A stretch of DNA of 63,275 nt from Acanthaster planci (taxonomy: Eukaryota; Echinodermata; Asteroidea; Valvatida; Acanthasteridae): the NCBI RefSeq assembly GCF_001949145.1, contig NW_019091435.1, positions 573,877-637,151 on the forward strand, in the 5' to 3' direction. The notes beneath the pieces were generated by a model, which did not search any database, was not told the origin of the DNA, and saw nothing but the letters and a program-made list of their open reading frames with translations. A program made the position numbers and the translations under genes. This document shows positions 22,144 to 33,610 of this stretch, in pieces. How positions within the stretch are numbered: the stretch's first letter is position 1; each line of letters starts with the position of its first letter.

Positions 22144-25100
22144 CTACAAAAAAATGTTTTCAAATTAAAAAATCAAGGACATATTTCAAATTTCATAGAG
22201 AGTTAACCACTTATCAAAAGAAATTTACTTTCTGTAATTCTTTTACTGCAAGAACAGTCCTGAAAGAAAACCATGAAGGCATAGTCAAAACTAGCCACTG
22301 CTTTTAAACCCTAACCTTCCCAAGTTCTCCTAGTTCCTCTTTGCAAAATGCAGAAATTTGGAGGACTGAGGTTACTTGGAAGTTGAAGCATTGGAGGACT
22401 TTGCAGAATTGAGGTTACTAGGGTTTTTTGCCCCAACAGGAATATGGAGGATCAAGGTTAGTAGGCTCAATGGAAACATGAGAATTTGGGAGGATTCAGG
22501 TTACTGGAGACGTGTTAAAAGATGATTTTGGAGGATTCAGGTTACTAGGGACTTGTGCTAAAAGATGGTTTCGGAGGATTCAGGTTATTTGTATACACAT
22601 GTATATGTACCTCATAATTTTGCACTTGTCAGGCTACATGTACATGTACATGTATGCACAATTCTCCACGGAGCTTTAGCACACTGACCTTCAGAAATTC
22701 ACCCTTACAATTACCGGGAAATCAGACACCCCCAAATGCATGAAATGCAAATCAGACATTCCAGTATTTACACAGTGGCCCAGGACAGTGACTTATGACT
22801 GGCTCTGTACTGCACAAGCAGGGTGAGACCCTGAAAGTGACCCCACTGCATTCGGCAAAAGACAGCCGGTGAATTACAGTCGTCAGCGGATTGGGCAATT
22901 TTCCACAGTGGTGTGGTCAATGTGTTTTGTTTATTAAAGTGTTAGCATAATGTGCAAAGACACTTCAAAATATCAGTTATTTTCTGAAGCTACATCTTTG
23001 TTTTTTAAATGTCAAACTGAGACATTCTTGTCATTTCATGGTTTGGTATAACAATGGTTAAAAACCACACTGGAGAATTTTGGAAGATTCAGTTAATGGG
23101 CCTTTTAACAATTCAGTATTGGAGGCTTCTGCAGGATTCAGGTTATTTGCTAGAAATACGGGGAAGGGGGTTAGGGGTTATTAATCCTCAAAAATCTTCA
23201 ACTATAAGTGAGTCCAACGGCATATTCTCTGTACACCAATCTTCATGGAACATCAAACCCAATGCACACAATGTAAAGAAAAAGTGACTGGCTCTACATG
23301 CCACCATCACTTCAAATCCTCTACAACCTTCAAGTGGAAACTACAGCAACGGCTTGGGTTCAGTTAAGGCCAAAAGATTACTTTTAAACATTAGGTCTTG
23401 ATCATGTCTAAAAAATACTCTTCAATGTAAAGGTACATTTAATGTAATAGATGCCAATGTATATTTGTTAACTCACCATATGTCGTATTCCATTCATGTA
23501 GTGATAACAGAATGGCCAGACAACATACAATTTAGTCAGGAACAAAAGTGCTGCTCCATATGACCATGACTTGACAATCGCAAGACTGGATTCAAAACCA
23601 CCAGGAAGAAAGTTTGCACTAAGCCCAAAGACAGCAAGTCCTGCAACAAAAGGATGGTGTGATCAGTACAGTTTTATTGGAACATTCAAGGTTTCAATTG
23701 ATGGCATGCGTGCCCTGTATTTCATTTGTCCCATGATGTCACATGGCACTGACATTGGCTAATTTCCTGAGAAAGTATGATGAAATTTCTCCATCAAAAT
23801 ACAGCTATATATTATGAATTCAAGATAAACTTATGAATGTTGGTGAAATCAAGTAAACTGAGTCTGAATACGGTTTCCATACTTGCAAAAATTAAATGTG
23901 CAACTGAGGGTATACATGTACTGCGTGTACATATAAACTGAGAAAAATAACGGCCTTACGAAAACCAAATACAATGTATTATTCACATAAAAGTATCAAC
24001 TCTTACAAATGAAACGAGGTTGTTTCACCCATTAAAGTTCTCCTCAAAATAGGCAGACAGTTTCACTTCCTGACCTCAGTGACCTGTTATCGTACGACTG
24101 GTGCAAAATCGTAAAACCTGCCAGCTTATATGGCACCAGTGCTTCAATAGTTCAGCTGACAAAATGATGACATGATATTTCTGCGACCACGGTGACCATG
24201 CCAACAAATTTCAGATTTCCTAGCCCTCCCTGTTTGCTCAAGCTGAACTTATTTCTAACATCTGAATTGAATGCTTTCAAACTTCTCATTTCAAACTTCT
24301 TAACTTCTCATTTTCTCACATTTATGACAAATTTACAATTTCCAACATGAAAGTCTCCCAGAATTTTGTCACGTGGTTCCATAAATTCTGCATGGCAGTA
24401 TATATGTACATGCAATATACACTGTACATGCACACAACACACATATACGTTACTACACCAGGTAGCAACACTTAAGGACTGTATATTCTCACCATTCAGT
24501 TTATGAGTTACACTTGAATATCAATTTTGTGTGTGAATGCGAAGCATACATATGCAGAAACCAATTCACTGGGTGGGTGCCCTTGAACACATCTTCCACA
24601 CTGAGGACATGCATGTACAATGTTTAACAGAGATTCTTAAGTGACAATTTTCCCATTTGCTGAAAACGAAAGAAAATGCTTTACTTTTCTGATCTTCAAA
24701 GAGACAGAAAGCCTGATTTTGTTTTCCCACAAATGAAAAAAGCCAGAATTGTTGCAAGTTACCCACAAGGCTTCGTAACACACGTGTGTCCTACACATAA
24801 TACTGAAGGGGTATGTGCCCTTCCTAGTGCTCTGTAAAAGCTGTTGGGATAAGCAAATACCCACATGTGAACATGCTCACAAACCACATACGAGCATACT
24901 GCGTGGTGTATGCTTACCAGCATAAACTCCAAGTCCTGTGAAACGATGTGAACCTGACAGCAGTGCAGGCAATGGAAACCTGGCAGAGAAAAAAAGTAAT
25001 ATAAACTCTCTTTTTTTTTTCAGAACATCCATGTATAATCGAGGAAGAGCTCTCCTAGGATTTTGACTCACTGGATAGATTCTCTGCATTCCCCTCAAGA

Positions 25101-27574
25101 CAATGAGTAATAAACCACTGAATACTAATACAATTGGAACCTACATGTATGTGTCCTGTTTGACCCTTGCTACCTTCAGTGAGTGGTTGCATCTACGATG
25201 GTGAGTGTGTGTTACTTAGCTACTATGGTTGGTCGGGGGAGGGCGGTGAGTGTGTGTTACTTAGCTACTATGGTTGGTTGGGGGAGGGCAGTGAGTGTGT
25301 GTTACTTAGCTACTACGGTTGGTCCAGGGGGGGGGGGAAGGACCCCTGCAAATAAAGCTACATGTATGTCCTGGGCTTCCTTATTGTCACTTATCAGGAC
25401 AGTTTATTTACTTCTGCGCTCATTTAGTGGTATCTCTTAGCAGCATGCCGTTTTGAGATAAGGTCTGCTGATCAATGCATAAAGGGTAAAAGCCAAAAAG
25501 TCATCAGACTGCTACAAACTGTAATTATCTTTCCCTGCAATAATTATTACTCCACTTAATTGCAAAAAAAATGTTTAAATGAGGCTATCATGATTAGCCC
25601 AGTAGTTGCTGTAATATTTGATTGGCGAAACTATGGATGGGGCATGACTTGTGGGCAATTTCTCTCAAAACAAAAAAAAAAAGAAAAAAATATTGTTACA
25701 TGTACCTGTAAATGGTGATGTGTGGTGACACTGGACGATTCAATTTCTCATTTTTCTTCAAGAATTTGTTTTGTTCTTCTTTCCAAGTGCTCACAGAAGA
25801 AACACTGGAAGAAAAAAAACAGGTAGATGAAATGCTTACATGTATAAGGGAAAGATAGAGCATTGCAAACATAGATTCTCAGACAAAAGAAACCGATTTT
25901 TGATTAAAAATGTGCACATGTGACTGCATCTCCTAATGCTAGTCTTGTATTTAGGGCACTTTTTGACTAACCTTTCACAATTACCATCGACTAAATCACA
26001 TTTAGAAAGAATCCACTGAAATGAGGATGTGGATGTACAGTACATGTATGCAATTACATACATGTATCTGCATGACTTTTGAAAGTTCTTTTCTACCAGT
26101 AAATACAGTAATAGTGTTGACTGCTGTGATGTGAGATGACATTTTGAACACCCCTGAGCATACATAGCACCCTCGGCTTTGCCTCGGGGCACTATGCATC
26201 CCTCGCGTGTTCAAAAGCTCATATCCTACTGTACATCACAGTGGTCAAAATTTTCTTTGGTCACACCTGTGTCTTAACTATGTTGAGGCTGCGGGATTTA
26301 TCCAAAGAAATGAGCTATGAATTTCAGACGTTGCAAAGACGATAGCCCTACTGTCAAACTGTATAATTAACATAATAGATGTATATGTAAATGATATCAT
26401 CTCCCTTTCTTTAATTGCGTAAACCTTAATGTGAAAGCAGTGTGGGCATCAGTGAGTACACGTTCACTTCATGTAGTCTGGTTAGTGGTACCTTATACCA
26501 GTATGCTCCAGGGACAGGAATGAGTCTGTTATATCAGCGCGACCACTGATTGAATTTCTGGTAACTATGCACATGACATATCATTGGTACCATGCAAAAC
26601 TGACTAAATGAGTGACAACGGCCGCTCTCTAACTTCTCGAAGCTCTTCTGTCTCTTGCGCATGAACATGCATGTGCAATTGCCAGAATGAAACGTCTCAT
26701 GGTGAGTGTGATATGCAAATATATTGCCCTGTCATGTAATAATTCTGGGCCAATGAGTGGACAGTTCCAAGACAGAGGTACAACAGACCATAATGTACAT
26801 GTAGCACTAGTACACATGTACATGTACATGTATTTTCAGAATTCATACTAACATTATTGACTTCAAAGAACACTGGATACTATACAAATTGTACAGTTGA
26901 AAGCGAAACAGAACAAAAGCATACATGTATAAACATTCAAGTCTTACAACAGTCTGATCTTAATTTTAAATACTGCACATTACACCAGCATGAGCTCCTG
27001 ACGAATCTGTGGTTGTAAGTGTCATAAATCCAGCATTTGTTTCACATGGATCTCTGTCATGATAAGCGATCCTAAATAAGTTCACTGACACTAGAGCACT
27101 AATGGATAGCGTGAACCAGCTTTTGGATCACTGATTGCGATCCATATCTGTGTGAAAAACAGACCTCAAACAAATCCTCCACTGCTCCCATGGCGAATTT
27201 AAGTCTTGGTAACTGAACTGGCAAGGTGCGTAACATCCCATATAAAATACGAGTGCCTGGGGCTATACCTTCCTAAACCCTGCAAAGTCCTCTGAAACTT
27301 TGTGGTTGCATTTGAGGGGTCTCAATTGTTAAAGTTATATTTCATGTTTTTACATTTCACTACTTTCTAGCTGTCCCAGTGATTCTCTAACTGTCCAATA
27401 CAATATTCTGTCTGGTGAACCAGTATGCTTGGTTTCAACTCATTTACAAGCATTCTCATACACTGTCAAAAGGAACACTCCAACAATGCAACGTGTGTGT
27501 GTGTACAATGTACTTACTGCTTAGTCACACAGGGTGTCAGTCGCTTCAGCAATAGCTGGCTACAGCACACATTC
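22039..27574 (-). CDS. SDHC: Succinate dehydrogenase cytochrome b560 subunit (complex II membrane anchor)
   Basis: SDHC anchors complex II in the inner mitochondrial membrane and helps bind ubiquinone and heme b. Five coding exons on the reverse strand, in order: 27574-27518, 25804-25706, 24979-24918, 23640-23477 and 22143-22039, all GT-AG and in one frame. Visible family motifs are NRPVSPHITIYR, GSHRFTG (the quinone-site HR region), FLPGGFES, and YHYMNGIRHMIWDTGRG with the conserved heme-ligand histidine, then a last hydrophobic helix ending LALALW. Three hydrophobic segments are present as expected. The N-terminal part (KRLTPCVTKH) is basic, as in a mitochondrial presequence. With the proposed 5-nt start exon the protein would be 163 residues, against 169 in human. 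The first exon is the only uncertain part. Confidence 0.96.
22144..23476 (-). other. SDHC last intron with degenerate minisatellite
   Basis: A 1,333-bp intron. Its main content is a family of GGAGGATTCAGGTTACT units (listed separately) at 22360-22590, with outliers near 23070-23150. Confidence 0.8.
22360..22590. repeat. Degenerate minisatellite, core GGAGGATTCAGGTTACTAGG
   Basis: Six copies of a GGAGGA..CAGGTTA core start at about 22360, 22393, 22446, 22489, 22530 and 22573; the last four are spaced 41-43 bp. Two further degenerate cores lie near 23070 and 23125. It lies inside the last SDHC intron. Confidence 0.7.
23477..23640 (-). CDS. SDHC: SDHC exon with helix II and the heme-ligand histidine
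   Basis: A 164-nt exon coding for LAVFGLSANFLPGGFESSLA and on to KLYVVWPFCYHYMNGIRHM. It corresponds to human LLPGNFES and YHTWNGIRHL. The donor GTGAGT follows the ATG codon; the acceptor is GTTGCAG. Confidence 0.96.
23641..24917 (-). other. SDHC intron
   Basis: A 1,277-bp intron of plain AT-rich sequence. No further feature is seen. Confidence 0.75.
24918..24979 (-). CDS. SDHC: SDHC exon with the HRxTG quinone-site motif
   Basis: A 62-nt exon coding for FPLPALLSGSHRFTGLGVYA, aligning with human LPMAMSICHRGTGIAL. Donor GTAAGC, acceptor GCCAG after a T-run. Confidence 0.94.
24980..25705 (-). other. SDHC intron with 45-bp triplicate
   Basis: A 726-bp intron carrying a three-copy 45-bp tandem repeat at 25201-25335 and a long C/A tract at its 5' side. 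Nothing else is seen. Confidence 0.75.
25201..25335. repeat. 45-bp tandem repeat, three copies
   Basis: GTGAGTGTGTGTTACTTAGC followed by TACTATGGTTGGT and a G-rich end is repeated at 25201, 25246 and 25291 with only a few substitutions; the third ends in a run of nine or more G. Every unit contains GTGAGT, a donor-like word on the + strand, but the host gene is on -. Confidence 0.85.
25706..25804 (-). CDS. SDHC: SDHC exon with the RPVSPHITIY signature
   Basis: A 99-nt exon coding for VSSVSTWKEEQNKFLKKNEK, then LNRPVSPHITIY. Human reads NRPLSPHITIY. The start of mature SDHC is near here. Acceptor CTTCCAG, donor GTACAT. Confidence 0.95.
25805..27517 (-). other. SDHC intron
   Basis: A 1,713-bp intron. 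It has an ACATGT run at 26811-26831. There is no recognisable gene; small frames on both strands look random. Confidence 0.75.
27518..27574 (-). CDS. SDHC: SDHC presequence exon
   Basis: A 57-nt exon coding for NVCCSQLLLKRLTPCVTK with split codons at both ends. It is basic with no acidic residue, as expected of a mitochondrial targeting sequence. Acceptor ATTTCAG, donor GTAAGTA; the phase fits the next exon exactly. Confidence 0.8.
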
Positions 27575-27952
27575 CTGAAATGTCAAAGTGACAATGACTT
27601 TTAAGATCTTGCAATCTGTCACAGTAACAAAGCACAGCGTATATCACGCATCCTGGTGGTATCAGCTTACAAGTCACATGGTAAAGATGGTCGCGGAACA
27701 AGAAGAATATACCAGTACCATCCTCCTGCCTCTGAAAATGGTTGAGCCGAAATGTGGAGCAAGCTTTGCCATTGGCCCACCCAATGCATGTGCAATGTAG
27801 TAAACGAAAATGGCATGAACGGTGCGATTTTCGTCAGGTGGAAATGAAAGATTGGTGAGTAAAAATGTTAGACTATTCAAGAAATAGCTGCAATTGGTCT
27901 CATGGTCTAAAATTCCTATATGAGCATTTTCAAGAGCTATACATGTAGGTAC

Positions 27953-27957
27953 CTCAT
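27953..27957 (-). CDS. SDHC: Candidate 5-nt SDHC start exon (ATG AG)
   Basis: On the minus strand AAACATGAG|GTACCT gives an initiator ATG plus AG in the phase needed by the presequence exon, producing MRNVCCSQ. Human SDHC exon 1 is also very short and ends in AG. The donor GTACCT is weak and an exon 1 elsewhere, even in the N gap, cannot be excluded. Confidence 0.3.
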
Positions 27958-27999
27958 GTTTGCTCTCGCAAGAAATTGTACAAAAAGTGGTGTTCAAGC

Positions 28000-28340
28000 T
28001 GCTGGGGCTGCACTGCACTAACTCCAGCCCCATTGAAAACAGTGTAAAGTCAACCGAATTCAGAGACCCAGCTGTGGGCAACCAAAGTCCCTGAGGCCTC
28101 CTAAACAAAAAAAAAAAAAAAGAGTTTTCGGATCCTTCTGATTTTGACTGATTTTTTAAAAATTTTAGTAGATTAAACAATTATATTTTTAATTATCCAC
28201 TAAAATCAAACTCAATTCCTAAAAACTGAATGTTCTCAAGTTTGTCGACAACCATTTTTCAAATGACATTCCTCCACTTTCTCAGGCCCTCTGGTTGATT
28301 TCTCAACAGTATTTCTTCAGCTTTGCCCAAATTTTACCGG
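28000..28340. repeat. Dispersed repeat, copy 1
   Basis: The block with CCCATTGAAAACAGTGTAAA, GTCCCTGAGGCCTC, an A-run, TTTTAATTATCC, CCATTTTTCAAATGA and CTTTGCCC recurs in the same order and orientation at 55040-55365. The two copies are diverged but clearly related. The class of repeat is not recognised. Confidence 0.65.
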
Positions 28341-30502
28341 GGCGGGGGGATCATTTTACTGAGGGCAAAGATGGGACTTTAACAAGTGGAGCATTATGAA
28401 TTTTTGCAGGGGAGAGGACCGAAATTTACCCTAAAATAGCTCTGGATGATCGAGGCTACACCCCCTTGTGCCACTGTACAGGGGACTGGGAGTTATAATA
28501 GGCTGATCAGAGCAAGTGCAATAAGACGGACGTGCACATGCATTTTAGTCAGTTGTTTTTCAGAAAGAATATCCCCCCCCAAAAAAGGAATCAACTTTAA
28601 CAAGTCCCCCCCCAAATGAGGTTAAAATGATTTTTTTTCATGATAAACATTAATATTTTTATGGTCACATTGACGCCACCGCACTCCCTCCCTCACAAAC
28701 ACATTTCTACTACCCCGACAACTGCTTCCAGTGCATGTAATATGTTGTCCACATGACGTATGAAATAAGAGACATGCTGTAGTTGGTGAACATCATCAAC
28801 ACACCATACAACCAATAGTAATTTTTCTTTCATTTGAGGGCGAAAGGAAACTGAATAGAAAGAGATGGGAGCCACATTGTAATTGGTGGGGTTGCCATAC
28901 TGCTGACAACATACATGTAGACCATTCAACTGATGTGACCTGGTGAGTTAGACGATAGATGGCAAACTGTTAGATGACACGAAAACTTCTGAGTTTTTGG
29001 GAGAGACTCATGACACAAACTCTAGTATTTGTGTCTCTAGGAAAATTTGCAGAAAAAAAGGTCATTTATTTCTTTTACACAAAGACACATAAATTAAGAG
29101 TACAGGATTAATTTCCAACATTTTGGGGTCTTTTACAACACTTCTGAACATGGACAAACGATATGAGTGACCGCTGGCTGTTCAATAGCGTGGCCATCTT
29201 TAAACCAATCACTGAAAGATTAGTAGGGCCCAAGTTTTCCCATGGGAAGTTCACAATGTCATGGCCAAGATTTGACAAAAGACCTCTGGAGGGCTGGACG
29301 GCATTCCTGCACGCATAATACATGCATTTTCAGTTGAACTCACTACTCCACTCACTTATATCAACACAGTAGTTTTCAAACATACACTGGCCCATGATGT
29401 TAAATTGATGGAGTTTGCATGTTCAATGAGTCGAAATCAGTGGAAAACACAGCACTTGTCACTGTCATCAATCTCTGAGTCATGATGTCATCATCGGAGG
29501 TGGTGGTGCTCTGAAGTGATGTTGTGTTCTGGTGCAGGAGCATGACTTGGATTAAGTTCAGGTGGAGAAATCACACAAGGTTTCTTTGGTTCATTACATC
29601 AACAACACACCAAAATGCTTTTGTAAGTGTAGCAGGGGCGGATTTAACTTAGTATTTTTCTTTGTACTGGATGCAAAAGTCCATGCACTGTAAAATAGTA
29701 GCACCCCCCAGTCTACCCATCCTAAAGTTGCATTGTGGCCCCCCTCCCAAATCGTTTACTTGATGATGTCTCAGTAAGCAGGTCAGCAGCAGGTGGAGTA
29801 ACACACCTATTTACTACCACACAAGTTCTGCCCTGAAAGCTCAGACCTGGCAATGGACTTGGTAGTTAACACTTGAGTTGAATTGATCTGTAACTTTTCT
29901 TAAGTGCTGTGTTTGTTTGTTTTTTTGGATTGGTCTTGTTTTTAGTTTGGTTAAGGTTTACCTTGATTTTGTGGTGGTTTTCTTTGGTCTAGGGCTGGTC
30001 TAATTTATTTGAAATTAATTTTGTTCATATTTCTTCTACATTTTAAGTTTTATCGGTACTTGCGGAATTGTTTTGGTTGATTTTCAAGTCTTTGCCTAAA
30101 TTTTTAAATCTGATTTTTGGTTGCATGTCCTACACGGTCCCGTTTTGCTTTTTTCTAGTTCTGTAATTACTTCTCTCTTTAAAAAAAGTTTTTTGAGAAG
30201 AAATAAAAGATTTTGTTGAAACCAAGTTTCAGCTTCTGCATCCCAATTTTTTTAGATTTCTTGTAACTCCTCCCTTTTATCCTTTTGAAAGTAATTTTTT
30301 TTGCGAGTTTCCAAAGTGTTATATTTTCTTTGAGTCTCTTTTTTATTTTTATCCTTATTTGAAGCGTGCCATTTTTCCAGGTTACATAAGCACTGATAGT
30401 GAATACAATGTAGTTCCTGTAGACACTTGCTCCAGACTGCAGCACTAGGCTTGTACATGTACATACATGTATGTTCAGCAAGATGAGAAAGTAACAAGTA
30501 TT

Positions 30503-31337
30503 NNNNNNNNNNNNNNNNNNNNNNNNNNNNNNNNNNNNNNNNNNNNNNNNNNNNNNNNNNNNNNNNNNNNNNNNNNNNNNNNNNNNNNNNNNNNNNNNNN
30601 NNNNNNNNNNNNNNNNNNNNNNNNNNNNNNNNNNNNNNNNNNNNNNNNNNNNNNNNNNNNNNNNNNNNNNNNNNNNNNNNNNNNNNNNNNNNNNNNNNNN
30701 NNNNNNNNNNNNNNNNNNNNNNNNNNNNNNNNNNNNNNNNNNNNNNNNNNNNNNNNNNNNNNNNNNNNNNNNNNNNNNNNNNNNNNNNNNNNNNNNNNNN
30801 NNNNNNNNNNNNNNNNNNNNNNNNNNNNNNNNNNNNNNNNNNNNNNNNNNNNNNNNNNNNNNNNNNNNNNNNNNNNNNNNNNNNNNNNNNNNNNNNNNNN
30901 NNNNNNNNNNNNNNNNNNNNNNNNNNNNNNNNNNNNNNNNNNNNNNNNNNNNNNNNNNNNNNNNNNNNNNNNNNNNNNNNNNNNNNNNNNNNNNNNNNNN
31001 NNNNNNNNNNNNNNNNNNNNNNNNNNNNNNNNNNNNNNNNNNNNNNNNNNNNNNNNNNNNNNNNNNNNNNNNNNNNNNNNNNNNNNNNNNNNNNNNNNNN
31101 NNNNNNNNNNNNNNNNNNNNNNNNNNNNNNNNNNNNNNNNNNNNNNNNNNNNNNNNNNNNNNNNNNNNNNNNNNNNNNNNNNNNNNNNNNNNNNNNNNNN
31201 NNNNNNNNNNNNNNNNNNNNNNNNNNNNNNNNNNNNNNNNNNNNNNNNNNNNNNNNNNNNNNNNNNNNNNNNNNNNNNNNNNNNNNNNNNNNNNNNNNNN
31301 NNNNNNNNNNNNNNNNNNNNNNNNNNNNNNNNNNNNN
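30503..31337. other. Assembly gap (835 N)
   Basis: A run of N. Open frames spanning it are artefacts. The sequence just left is T-rich and the sequence just right is AT-rich, so the gap probably sits in repeat-rich DNA. It lies where SDHC 5' exons could be hidden. Confidence 0.99.
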
Positions 31338-31449
31338 TTCCATAAATATTTAATTTTTTTAAATATTAATCTTGACCTCATCGTGACCTCTCCTTAATTC
31401 AACCGTAACTTTATATGGAACATATCGACTTCCTCCGGCAACAAGCGCT

Positions 31450-31530
31450 CGTGTGGCGTGGTCAGTTAGACTGCTGTATTTTATACCTAACAGTTCTCTT
31501 CATTGCAGGTTTGATTCCCCTTTACGACAC
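31450..31530 (+). repeat. Possible tRNA-derived SINE head
   Basis: GTGTGGCGTGGTCAGTTAGA resembles a polymerase III A box (TGGCnnAGTnGG type), and GGTTTGATTCCC 43 bases later matches the B box. The intervening arm does not fold as a full tRNA. This fits a tRNA-derived SINE head better than a tRNA gene. Confidence 0.35.
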
Positions 31531-33547
31531 AATTTGGATTAATTTCTCCTAAAAAGTGAACTTCGTATATGGAATTCTTTCCGTATTTTGCTGTTGGATG
31601 TCACATGTTGATTGTAATATCAAGGGCCTTATGAATATTTATTATAATCTCTTTTTCTCAAAATGTCAATCCAGTTTTTTATTTTGTTGGCCTAATTGTA
31701 AAAGCCCCACACAGCCACTTTACTTTAATATTTGTTGAAAGAATGAAATGAAAGAAAAAACCTACATTGAATTACTGTTCTTTGAAACATATAAGTATTA
31801 ATTTATATGTTTAATATGCTTTGCAACATGTCAACTCATCCCTCCATATGTGAAGGCAAAACGATTTGCCAGGGAGTGAGCAAATGATAAGGAACATGTT
31901 TTTTCTAAGTGTCTGTACTTCTCCCTGCATGCTCAGTTGTCAGTGGTTCACGTGACTTCAGTCATACACGAACAGCAACTTTGAAACACTGTAATCTGAA
32001 ACTTCAAAAGACACTGTTATGAATATTAAATACCCCACAATGTAGAATTTGTATCTTGTAAACTAGGCCTAAATGCATTAACTATAGATATTTATGAGTG
32101 CAACTTACCGCTAAAGCTTAAACTTTTAATACAAATTTCTCGTTCAGCGGGGAGAAGAGAAGATCTTCAGCAAGTCTAAAGGTATTTTACATCACTCGAA
32201 GTTGTTTACATTGTGCAGCGTAACACAGAAGGTGAGGATGCAAAAACAGGGCCCCTTGAAATCTGGGCCCCCCATGATACACCAACAGAGGGATTTCACA
32301 TTAGCGCCATCTGCACATATCCGCATCAAAACCGAGGATCTCTGTGTTGAACTTTGTCGCGCATGCCTGCGGAGTCCACACAGTACATACAGTATCCTGT
32401 TTGTGTGACGCCACTCCAGTTTAAACCACGCCCACTGCACAAGATACAGGACCATTGCAGGTATGTTAGTTTGCGGTAAATTGCCATTATTTTCTCTTTT
32501 GATTTTACATGTACGTGTCGATTCATCATGAAAGATTCTTCCACAAAAATTTGCAGCATGATAAGTCTTAATTTAACATACCTTATGTATTTTGTGTCTT
32601 GATTCCTTACTCTCAATCGTCTGATCATATTAAGAATTGAAGCTGAGACATACAGCCTAGTTTTCAAATGTGGAAGTGCGCAGATCGATGCTAAAAATGT
32701 TGTACTATTGGGATCCCTCTATTTTCTATGACATGTATGAACCTCTCTGGAGCTGCTCTTTCCAACCATGGAGCCTACCAGACTTGTTGGGCTTGGCTTA
32801 TGGTACACTTTTAGTACTGTAGTGTTATTATTTCCTTGTGTTTCTAGGCACACACTTTTACACATACATATTTCTGAATAACTATAAAAAATTAGTAGCA
32901 CGCCCCTAACTAAACCTCAAGTTGGTGTGGTATTTCCTGATGGAGGGCCTGGCTTTGCCAACTAATATGATTCAGATTGTTTAGTGCTTGTAAATAAGCT
33001 ACCGAACTAAATCAGAGGTTTACTCGCCTTAATCTCCATGCCATCCTTCAAAAAGGTTCAGTGTTTCGTTACACAGTCGCTGGGCTTCCAACTTTCATGA
33101 CTTTATGCAAGCTGGCCGAGGTGCGTCGCGTTCATACATACGTTGTCCGGTAACTTTGGTTCACAGAATGACAACACTTGACGGAAATCGTCGGGTAGAA
33201 TGGTACACTGACTATAGGGTGCCATTTACAAAACCTGGATTGGTTCCTTAGGCGGCCGCAGTTCTAGCTCGTTTCTGTTAGGTTTGTTCCTTTCGGTGAA
33301 TCGAATGCACCACAGCACAGGTACATGTATATGTTGTCAAATACTATAACGTGAAATGCTTGACTGCGAAGGCGGGAATAACATGCACCTTGTATAAGTG
33401 AATGGTTGGCGTCCATTCGTGATACTTGAAGACGACTCCCCATCGCTAGAACTACACGGTCTTTGGAAAAGTGGAAGAGAAGAAGTGGCATGCAGTATTT
33501 TTGTACTGCACGACTAAAGGGATTTGGTACGCGGTACGACTAGACTG

Positions 33548-33555
33548 GCGGGAAA
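33548..33555 (+). promoter_or_regulatory. E2F consensus site in a likely CKS promoter
   Basis: GCGGGAAA is the exact reverse complement form of the E2F consensus TTTSSCGC. It is followed by GGCGGCGCGAG and, 49 bp downstream, by an ATGTCAG|GTAAAC start-exon candidate whose frame fits the CKS gene. CKS genes are known cell-cycle-regulated E2F/DREAM targets, so the placement makes sense; function is inferred. Confidence 0.45.
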
Positions 33556-33603
33556 TTAGGCGGCGCGAGCTAGTTAGACAAAGTTGTTGTCAAGGAGTCT
33601 GGC

Positions 33604-33610
33604 ATGTCAG
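33604..33610 (+). CDS. Candidate alternative first coding exon of CKS (ATGTCAG)
   Basis: ATGTCAG then GTAAAC could be a 7-nt start exon. Joined to an acceptor at 36858-36859 (TGCCAG), it reads [15 protein letters not shown], in the same frame as the CKS exon. The MS start resembles CKS proteins of other animals. The competing model starts at the ATG at 36853 inside the exon and reads MPENVQQ. Only transcript data can decide. Confidence 0.35.

Larger units (their letters stand above)
27958..33540. other. SDHC / CKS head-to-head interval, left part
   Basis: No conserved coding exon is recognised. It contains a dispersed repeat copy (about 28000-28340), several C-run/A-run tracts, a T-rich block at 29880-30370, the N gap, a possible tRNA-derived SINE and AT-rich sequence. 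SDHC transcription should start somewhere in this interval. Confidence 0.6.

Noticed and set aside
27588-27800. Plus-strand frame starting AAGATGGTCGCGGAACAAG, which looks like a start exon
   Set aside because: It lies immediately upstream of the SDHC presequence exon on the opposite strand; no donor in frame and no recognised protein follow it.
30179-31381. Long open frames across the N run
   Set aside because: They are artefacts of the 835-N assembly gap; the readable ends are low-complexity Lys/Phe-rich translations of T- or A-rich DNA.
33252-33259. GCGGCCGC (NotI site) followed by AGTTCTAG, reminiscent of a cloning-vector polylinker
   Set aside because: The flanks do not continue as vector sequence and the segment lies in a CG-richer genomic stretch; a chance match is more likely than contamination.
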